From positions 1,457,501 through 1,521,500 of the forward strand of contig NZ_LN879468.1 in NCBI RefSeq assembly GCF_001403635.1: a stretch of DNA of 64,000 nucleotides. The letters run 5' to 3'. This document shows positions 57,513-64,000 of this stretch, piece by piece (positions within the stretch are counted from its first letter, which is position 1; the number at the start of each line of letters is the position of its first letter). The DNA comes from Clostridium massiliamazoniense (lineage in GTDB: Bacteria; Bacillota; Clostridia; Clostridiales; Clostridiaceae). The translations under genes and the position numbers were made by a program. Below the pieces are notes generated by a model. The model ran no database searches and was not told the DNA's origin. It was given only the letters and a program-made list of their open reading frames with translations.

Positions 57513-59867
57513 CTATTTATTAAGCTTCCAATTTTTAGATTTTATAAGATGTGAAACCTCTATAGCATTAGTTGTAACTCTATCCTCACTACCTATAAGT
57601 ATAGAACCTCCAACCCCTCCAAGAATACTATCTTTCTCCAAAATATATTTGAAAAGCTCATTTATTAATTTTTGTTTTCCTTCTGATGTTCCAGAATCAT
57701 AATTTCCTATAACTGCTGGAACACCATATGGAACTTTTATTTCAGCATTATCAGCACTAATAAGCATTATGTGATTATATCCATTGAAAGGTTCAAAGGT
57801 AATTTTTCCCTTTGCTATAACAAGAAGTGGTGGTGCATCTGCTCCATTACCTATATTAACATTGTAAATAATTTGAGTATCAGTTTCCTTTTCTAGTTTA
57901 GGCTTACCAGTTCCTGTATTCCTTAATACTAATTCCTTATTAGTATTACTAAGTATTATATGAGGTACAGCACTAGTTGTAGTTGCCCATCTATTTCCAT
58001 ACTTACCAAGCTCATGTCCATCATTCTTTGCTTCAACCATTATTTCATTAAGTGTTTTTTTACTAGTTATGTGTATAAAATCTCTATTGTTCCCACCAAG
58101 GTCTATAATACTTGATGAAGAATCTCCATTATGATCCTTTTGTGCAATATCACTTATACCATTCCAATTGAAGGAACTATTAACTGTTTCATTAACTTTA
58201 TTGTTCCAAAATTCTTTCTGACCATAATTTCCTTCATTATTCCCCATATAAAAAACTTCCTTAGCGAATTCACCTTGTTTTTTCTTTGCTTTTTCAATTT
58301 GTTCTACTCTAGGAGTTCTAGCTATGGACTGATTATTAGCTAAAATAACACCAGTACTAGCTATATTATCTTCAGGAACTGTTAAACCATCCTTAAAATA
58401 GCTTGTATTAGTTTTATAAAACTGTTCTGCTAATGCTACCTTACTTTGTTCCCCACTAAGTGAAAGTTCCTTACCATCCTTGTCTTTAGTAGCTATATGG
58501 ATTCCACTATCTCCATATCTTTTATATTGATAAAGATAATCATCATATCTCATAGTATAAGGTCGTGAAATATTATTCATTATTGTAGATTGTCCAGTTT
58601 GATAATCATCACCTTTTAAATCTAAATAGGATGTTCCTAAAATATATAAATCATTTTTTATATCAATAGATGAATCCTTTCCAAAATCTTCAGAATTAAT
58701 TATCATTGAACTAGATTTTTGTGCATTCTTCAATTTTTTATTTTCCCAATTCTTTTCATAGTCATTTATATCATTTAAGCCATAAAAATTCTTTAATACT
58801 ATCTTATTTTTTATACCCTCAAGAAGAAAATCATTATATACATGAAGATTTGTTTCATCTCCAAAAAGTGATGAATCTCCTGTTTTGTCTTTACTATTAT
58901 CTATTTTTATATTTCTAGCAAAAATATTTTCTTCTCCGCTTTGTCCTTTAATCCCTGATTTAAATATAATATTACTAATATTTAAAGTTCCATTAGTTGC
59001 AATGGTTCCATCCCATCTTACTTCTGGCGCTGAATAAGCAGAACCTTCTGGTTGTCTAACTACTATTCCTCCATCATATTTATTTTCAGAATTAACGTCT
59101 CTATCATTAGGGCTATTACCTTTAACCCACATATCACCTAAAACACTAGTTGTTGTATCAGTAGTTATTGTATAATCTCCATCAACCCCAACAATGTAGT
59201 TAAGTATATTTGGAGCTTTACTATTTTTTGCTCTCACTAAAAGTTTTCCATACTCAGGTATTAATATATCAAAATCCACTTCTACTTCTCTATCTTTATT
59301 ATCCTTATCTTTAAAATTAGATTTTACATTTAAAGAAAACTTATTAATATCCTTATAAGAAACTGCTGGTGTTATAATTTCTGTTCCATCTTTCTTTAAA
59401 GATTTTAATTTTGATTGTATTTCAATATTTTTACCATCTCTTTTGAAACTATCATAATTACTTGGTAGTTCAACTTCATCCTTTGCACTTCTTAATTGCT
59501 CTACAACATTCCCTGTATCATCCTTTAGTTCTCCACCATTTAAAATAATATCTTTAAAAAATTCCTGAAACTTTTCTTCTTTTTCACTTTGAGAAAGCTT
59601 TCCATCAGGTTTACTTTGGACATATTCATCTACCTTATTTAAGGAAGACTTAACAACTTTCCCTAAATAATCATGAAGTACCTTTTGACTTATTTCTAAA
59701 CCTGAATCAGCAGCATAAAAGTTTTCTATCCTTTTATTATTTTTTATCCTTAATGAATAGCCTGAGGTTGTCATAGCTAAAACTGACATTATCAATATAG
59801 AAAGTATGGCAAACATGCCTACTGTAATCAATATTGATGATCCCCTTTTTTTCTTTCTATTAACCAT
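57513..59867 (-). CDS. Large PilX-like pilus assembly protein
   Basis: A 784-residue protein with a basic end (MVNRKKKRG), the hydrophobic N-terminal helix SSILITVGMFAILSILIMSV and the AADSGLEISQK motif that follows it in PilX-type proteins. There is no Glu at +5. The remaining 700 residues are predicted beta-rich (DGDYTITTDTTTSVLGDMW, NGTLNISNIIFKSG), much longer than PilX of Proteobacteria, and may form an extended surface module. The start is the ATG at 59867 after GGAGGGG. Part of the minor pilin block. Confidence 0.75.
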   Translation of the reverse strand: MVNRKKKRGSSILITVGMFAILSILIMSVLAMTTSGYSLRIKNNKRIENFYAADSGLEISQKVLHDYLGKVVKSSLNKVDEYVQSKPDGKLSQSEKEEKFQEFFKDIILNGGELKDDTGNVVEQLRSAKDEVELPSNYDSFKRDGKNIEIQSKLKSLKKDGTEIITPAVSYKDINKFSLNVKSNFKDKDNKDREVEVDFDILIPEYGKLLVRAKNSKAPNILNYIVGVDGDYTITTDTTTSVLGDMWVKGNSPNDRDVNSENKYDGGIVVRQPEGSAYSAPEVRWDGTIATNGTLNISNIIFKSGIKGQSGEENIFARNIKIDNSKDKTGDSSLFGDETNLHVYNDFLLEGIKNKIVLKNFYGLNDINDYEKNWENKKLKNAQKSSSMIINSEDFGKDSSIDIKNDLYILGTSYLDLKGDDYQTGQSTIMNNISRPYTMRYDDYLYQYKRYGDSGIHIATKDKDGKELSLSGEQSKVALAEQFYKTNTSYFKDGLTVPEDNIASTGVILANNQSIARTPRVEQIEKAKKKQGEFAKEVFYMGNNEGNYGQKEFWNNKVNETVNSSFNWNGISDIAQKDHNGDSSSSIIDLGGNNRDFIHITSKKTLNEIMVEAKNDGHELGKYGNRWATTTSAVPHIILSNTNKELVLRNTGTGKPKLEKETDTQIIYNVNIGNGADAPPLLVIAKGKITFEPFNGYNHIMLISADNAEIKVPYGVPAVIGNYDSGTSEGKQKLINELFKYILEKDSILGGVGGSILIGSEDRVTTNAIEVSHLIKSKNWKLNK

Positions 59868-59883
59868 ATTTCCCCCCTCCAAA

Positions 59884-60885
59884 CTAATTATCTACCATGA
59901 ACTCACTTTGTGTTTTTTCTGTTACTGTAGTTCCATTTGGAATCTTCTTTCTAAATTCTAAAGTAATAGTATATAATCCTTTGTTTAACCTTTCAGTTTC
60001 CTTGTAATAAGTTATATTATCAAAGATTTCAAACTCACCATTTATATACCTATCTCTTTTAAAAGAATCTGTTCTAGGGTCATTTGTTTCATCATGTGAT
60101 ATATCATGAAGCTTATTATTAAAAAAATACAATTGAACTTTATCATCTTTTTTAGTGTTTTTATTATTCAAATGTAAACTCACTAAATCATTTACTTCTC
60201 TTGGTTCCTCTACATAAATAGCTATTTCTCCAATATTTCCTCTAGTAATATCAGTACTTACTAATGATCCCATATCTTTTCCGTTAACAAGCAATTTATT
60301 TTTATTATTTGTATCTCCTATTTCTATTTTTAAATCCATACTATTTTCTATGACAGTATTTGGAGTATCATTTAAATACTCATCTATAGTTTTGCCGCTA
60401 CTTTTATAAATGCTTATTTTATTATTCTCTTTATGATTTTGAATATATATAAAAAGACCAAATTTCTCACTTAAATACTTCTTACTACCAAAGTCCTCTT
60501 TTAAATCTCCCTGTTCAATTATCTCTCCTTCAACCATTGTTGCTCCTTCACTATCAGTTAATGAACCTGTAACATTATAAAGTTTATTATTAGAAGAATT
60601 TTTAGTTATACTAATAGAATCTCCTTGTTCCTTTCCTACATTAAAAGTCATAGAATCTTTAATATCTCCAAAACTTCGAATTTTTTCGATAATTTCCTGG
60701 GAAATCAGTTTTGATTCTTGTTTTATTTCACCCATTTTATTTGTTTTTACTGATGTAAGTAACGCACCACCTAGAGGTACTATCATAATTCCTATTACAG
60801 CTAATGCAACTACTATTTCGAGTAAAGTAAAACCTTTTTTCTTTTGTTTAAGCTTTTTAAGGATTTTTTTATTGCATTTTAGCAA
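59884..60885 (-). CDS. Type IV prepilin (PilV-like position)
   Basis: A 333-residue prepilin. A basic lead of 17 residues (KKLKQKKKG) is followed by FTLLEIVVALAVIGIMIVPL with Gly at -1 and Glu at +5, the classic type IV peptidase site. The globular part is larger than most minor pilins and includes a beta-rich, lectin-like stretch (GLFIYIQNHKENNKISIY, GEIAIYVEEPREV). The start is TTG at 60885 after GGAGGGG. It lies 28 bp after pilO. Confidence 0.83.
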   Translation of the reverse strand: MLKCNKKILKKLKQKKKGFTLLEIVVALAVIGIMIVPLGGALLTSVKTNKMGEIKQESKLISQEIIEKIRSFGDIKDSMTFNVGKEQGDSISITKNSSNNKLYNVTGSLTDSEGATMVEGEIIEQGDLKEDFGSKKYLSEKFGLFIYIQNHKENNKISIYKSSGKTIDEYLNDTPNTVIENSMDLKIEIGDTNNKNKLLVNGKDMGSLVSTDITRGNIGEIAIYVEEPREVNDLVSLHLNNKNTKKDDKVQLYFFNNKLHDISHDETNDPRTDSFKRDRYINGEFEIFDNITYYKETERLNKGLYTITLEFRKKIPNGTTVTEKTQSEFMVDN

Positions 60886-60913
60886 AATTTCCCCTCCTTA
60901 TTAATACTCAAAA

Positions 60914-62200
60914 CTATTGCACGTTAGTATACTGTACATCACCTTCTGGTATTACTACTACTCTTGGATTTTCTTTGTCATCCCCTCTTATGGATACTGC
61001 AACCTTTTTATCAGTTTTATTCTTAACAATAATTTGTGCTGCAACCTTATCTGTAGCATCTTGTCTTGGTGCTGAATTTACATCCATAGGAATTACCATA
61101 CCTGCTACCTTTATTTCCTCTCCACCTGTAGCTGGATATTTCTTATCTCCAGTTTTATAACTTATATAATACTTTCCACCTGAACTTGTGAATTCTACCT
61201 CTATAGTTTCCTTTTTATTTCCTGATGTTTCTATATATGTCTTCTTCTCATTATCTCCTGGTCTTCCTATCATTATGCTTGGCAAATCAGAAGCTGCTGG
61301 TCTTAAATTAATCATTACAGCTGTTTCAGAGCTTTGTGTTCCATTTGGTTTACTTGTATATAAATCATTAAATGGATTTTCCTTACCTGAAACTCTTGAG
61401 CCATCCCAATCAAAATAATCTAAATCTTCATCTCCAACCTTAGGTACTGCATAGAATTCAAGTGATAGATTTCCTGTTACCTCTGTTGATCCTTCTCCAC
61501 TTGCTGCTATAGTTATATTAGGAACAGCAACTAATCTTTCATATTTATCAACTTCCTTTATAAAAGAAACAAGTTGTGCGTGAGTTCCACTAAAATTCAT
61601 AGTAACCTTCATTTGCTTTACAGCAAATTTTTGTTCCTCTGGAGTTGGCTCAACTTTCGCCTTTTCTCTTTGTTCTTCTCCAAGTTTCTTTGTTTGCTCT
61701 AGTTTATTTTTTACTTCCTCTTTCTTTGCATCATCTTCTGTCTTTCCGTCTTGATTCTGCTCCTTTAATGCAACCCCATTGTAATCCTTCATTAAATCAT
61801 CTAAGGTTTTTTGAGTATTTTCTTCTTCTTGCTTTGCTTCAAAATAGGCTGCTATAGGCATGTAACTTGGCTTTTCAAAGCTTAAAGATCCCTTTAGCCC
61901 TGTTTTACTCTTTATAGCACTAATTTCCTTAGTTATTTTTTCTTGCCATATCTCTGGGTAAATAAAATTAGATACATCATCTATAGAGCTTTTTAAAGCT
62001 ACTATAGCTTCCTTATTCTTATCTATACTTGATATAGCCAACTTTTTATTATCATAGTCACTTTGTAATGCAGTATACTTACTTTCAACTTCCTTCACCT
62101 TTTCCCTTTGAGGAACAAATACAAATTGGTAATATCCAACACTTAAAGCTACAATCCCAACTATAGCTAAAAGAGTTTTTTCCTTATTACTTATTTTCAT
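60914..62200 (-). CDS. pilO: PilO-like type IV pilus assembly protein
   Basis: A 428-residue bitopic membrane protein: a short cytoplasmic end, one helix (LLAIVGIVALSVGYYQFVFV), a coiled-coil region (REKVKEVESKYTALQSDYDN) and a periplasmic-type domain with ferredoxin-like pattern (QMKVTMNFSGTHAQLVSFIKEVDKYERLVAVPNI), as in PilO. The C-terminal 180 residues are an extra part. The start is the ATG at 62200 after GGAGGAGG and overlaps pilN by 14 bp. Confidence 0.8.
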   Translation of the reverse strand: MKISNKEKTLLAIVGIVALSVGYYQFVFVPQREKVKEVESKYTALQSDYDNKKLAISSIDKNKEAIVALKSSIDDVSNFIYPEIWQEKITKEISAIKSKTGLKGSLSFEKPSYMPIAAYFEAKQEEENTQKTLDDLMKDYNGVALKEQNQDGKTEDDAKKEEVKNKLEQTKKLGEEQREKAKVEPTPEEQKFAVKQMKVTMNFSGTHAQLVSFIKEVDKYERLVAVPNITIAASGEGSTEVTGNLSLEFYAVPKVGDEDLDYFDWDGSRVSGKENPFNDLYTSKPNGTQSSETAVMINLRPAASDLPSIMIGRPGDNEKKTYIETSGNKKETIEVEFTSSGGKYYISYKTGDKKYPATGGEEIKVAGMVIPMDVNSAPRQDATDKVAAQIIVKNKTDKKVAVSIRGDDKENPRVVVIPEGDVQYTNVQ

Positions 62201-62756
62201 AATATTCCTCCTCCATTTCACAATTAATTGTAAAAGTAAATGTTTCAGAAGCCTCTAAATCTGATGTAATAGATGGCACATGACTACCCTTAATAAATTC
62301 TAAATTATTAATGTTATATTGGAGCTCTGCTATAGCATTTTCTGAACTAGATTCCCCTGCTATAGTTATTTTTCCACCATTTATTGAAATATTTTTAAAT
62401 AATACTCCTCCAGGCACAGTTCCATAAATTGATGTCATTAATTCCTCTTTCACCATAGCCCTATTCTTCATGGAAGTATAAATATCCCTTAAAGTACTAT
62501 CATAAGTTGTTAGGATGTCCTTTTCTTTAGCTATAGCCGTTGCCTCAATATACTTTTCTTTAAAAGCAGCATCATTTAACTCATTAGTTAAAGTCTCTAT
62601 AGCCTTATTATGCTTTGCCATAGTATAGGTATTATATCCTAATGACCCTGCTGCTAAGGTTACTGCTACACAACTAGCTACTAAAATAACATTATTCGAA
62701 CTACTACTTTTTTCTTTTTCTAAAATATACGGTTCAAAAAAATTAATATCTGTCAT
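62187..62756 (-). CDS. pilN: PilN-like type IV pilus assembly protein
   Basis: A 189-residue protein with the PilN layout: a short N-terminal tail that binds PilM (MTDINFFEPY), one helix (VILVASCVAVTLAAGSLGY), then a coiled coil and a small domain (GGVLFKNISINGGKITIAGES). GGGGGAGG precedes the ATG. Lies between pilM and pilO, the standard order. Confidence 0.82.
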   Translation of the reverse strand: MTDINFFEPYILEKEKSSSSNNVILVASCVAVTLAAGSLGYNTYTMAKHNKAIETLTNELNDAAFKEKYIEATAIAKEKDILTTYDSTLRDIYTSMKNRAMVKEELMTSIYGTVPGGVLFKNISINGGKITIAGESSSENAIAELQYNINNLEFIKGSHVPSITSDLEASETFTFTINCEMEEEYYENK

Positions 62757-62770
62757 AATAGTTCCTCCCC

Positions 62771-63970
62771 CTAAAGTCTTAATAATGTACCAATAGCATT
62801 TAAATATTGGTCTATATTATTTATAGCTACTGATTTTGATATTTCTATATTATCAACTGTTTCTATTTTTACCACTTCTATATTTACCCTATTTTTTATA
62901 TACTCACCCAAGCCTTTTAACTTAGATGTACCACCATAAATATATATTCTATCTATCCTTTTCTTTCTTTTATTCCCATAAAAATTAATTATTCTTTCAA
63001 TTTCATCTGTCCATTGCGCAACAATTTCTCTTGCAAAATTATTAGCTTCACTTTCATTATGTTCTCCAATGTTACACTTCTCTATTTTTAAATCCTCTGC
63101 CTCTTTGACATGAACACCAATTCCTAATGCTATGTTTCTATCAATTTCAAAACCACTTCCTTGAATTGATCTCATAAATTCAAGAACACCTTCATTTAAA
63201 ATAGAAATATTAAAGCTTGCAGCTCCCATATCTATAAACATAGCTGCTTCTTTTTTATTTATCTTAGTTCCATTAATAGTATTTACATGGTTATAAATCT
63301 TTGTTATAGCATTATTAGTTATATCCAAGGCATAAGGCTTCTTTTTCTCACCTATATCCTCAGCAACTTTTAAAAATCCCTTAACAATTGACCTTGGACA
63401 AACAACCACTAAAACCTTTATTCTAGGTTGCCCATCAACATTAAACTTCTCTATTTCTTTATATTGAATATCATAATCTTCCATATTAATAGGTAAGTAT
63501 TGAGCAAGTTCATTAGCTATTAATATTCTAAATTCCTTCTCACTTATTTCACTATTATAAATTACAGAGATTTCCCTACTTATTATTTGATTTCCACCCA
63601 TTACAAAAACTAAATCTTTAGTATTCATATTTTTTTGAGCAAAATTAGTTTTTAACAAATTAACTATGTTTGGTAAACTATGCAAGTCACCATTTTTAAC
63701 ATATTCAGAAGAAGATTCTATTTTAGCTGCATTTAAAATTTGAATCTTATCCTTTCTTTTACGCCCTTCAACAACCTTAATAAAACTAGTTCCTACATCA
63801 ATAGAAATAAATTTATTATCCTTAACCTTTCTTAATTTAGGCTCCTTTTTAGTAGGTTTCTTCTTAGCAAAACTAATTTTTTTCTTTTTCTTAACCTTAA
63901 TATCTTTATCAATTTCTTTAATACCTAACTTTTCCTCAGCTAGCTTTTCTACATCTAACCCATTATTCAT
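62771..63970 (-). CDS. pilM: PilM-like actin-fold ATPase of the type IV pilus
   Basis: A 399-residue cytoplasmic protein. After a basic 50-residue lead comes the actin/FtsA-type fold: FISIDVGTSFIKVVEG phosphate-1 motif, MFIDMGAASFNISILNEG phosphate-2 motif, and IYIYGGTSKLKGLGEYI adenosine motif. PilM binds the PilN tail and couples to the motor ATPases. The stop is 14 bp before pilN; AGGGGTGAGGG lies before the ATG. The operon continues beyond the window edge. Confidence 0.88.
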   Translation of the reverse strand: MNNGLDVEKLAEEKLGIKEIDKDIKVKKKKKISFAKKKPTKKEPKLRKVKDNKFISIDVGTSFIKVVEGRKRKDKIQILNAAKIESSSEYVKNGDLHSLPNIVNLLKTNFAQKNMNTKDLVFVMGGNQIISREISVIYNSEISEKEFRILIANELAQYLPINMEDYDIQYKEIEKFNVDGQPRIKVLVVVCPRSIVKGFLKVAEDIGEKKKPYALDITNNAITKIYNHVNTINGTKINKKEAAMFIDMGAASFNISILNEGVLEFMRSIQGSGFEIDRNIALGIGVHVKEAEDLKIEKCNIGEHNESEANNFAREIVAQWTDEIERIINFYGNKRKKRIDRIYIYGGTSKLKGLGEYIKNRVNIEVVKIETVDNIEISKSVAINNIDQYLNAIGTLLRL

Positions 63971-64000
63971 ACCCTCACCCCTTAAAAGATTTTCAGAAAT

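Overview
The window looks like chromosome of a low-GC anaerobic Firmicute, most like Clostridium perfringens. This is judged from the very AT-rich sequence, strong AGGAGG-type ribosome sites, clostridial gene families and a type IV pilus (T4P) locus. That is recognition, not a database result. Almost all genes lie on the minus strand. No rRNA, CRISPR array, complete insertion sequence or prophage was seen.

Layout. 1-8.2 kb: a phosphate transporter with its DUF47 partner, a ferritin-like protein, a membrane protein, an alpha/beta hydrolase, a membrane-protein gene broken by an in-frame stop, and a DUF2316-amidohydrolase pair. 8.4-9.8 kb: 13 tRNA genes on the minus strand with a tandemly duplicated Pro-Gly-Arg block, two consensus promoters and an internal terminator. 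9.8-28.2 kb: housekeeping genes (rph-rdgB-phosphodiesterase, ligA, pcrA, an RsuA-type pseudouridine synthase, pgi) mixed with an unknown acidic-tailed protein, an orphan peptide-binding lipoprotein, a lytic transglycosylase and a triple-tyrosine repeat protein. 28.4-41.7 kb: two complete oligopeptide ABC transporter operons, the second with two binding proteins. 41.9-45.3 kb: a large protein with several CbbX/SpoVK-like AAA+ modules. 45.7-48.4 kb: an AhpC peroxiredoxin and a reductase with the domain order of AhpF reversed. 48.5-52.8 kb: a small DUF4116 operon, then guaB and guaA under a guanine riboswitch whose terminator and antiterminator can both be read. 53-64 kb: a T4P operon (pilM, pilN, pilO, a prepilin, a PilX-like protein, a second prepilin, a von Willebrand A protein) and an Asn/Ser/Thr-rich membrane-anchored protein.

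Two families of short repeats lie between genes. Family B is a palindromic, MITE-like element of about 260 bp: one full copy at 22592-22857 and three differently deleted copies. Family A is a 70-80 bp element seen three times, perhaps four; two copies lie directly in front of pcrA and oppA. Terminators, promoters and start-codon choices are given where the sequence decides them.

The most interesting items are the repeat families, the multi-AAA protein, the reversed AhpF with its palindromic promoter, and the minor pilin/vWA block that resembles a pilus-tip assembly.
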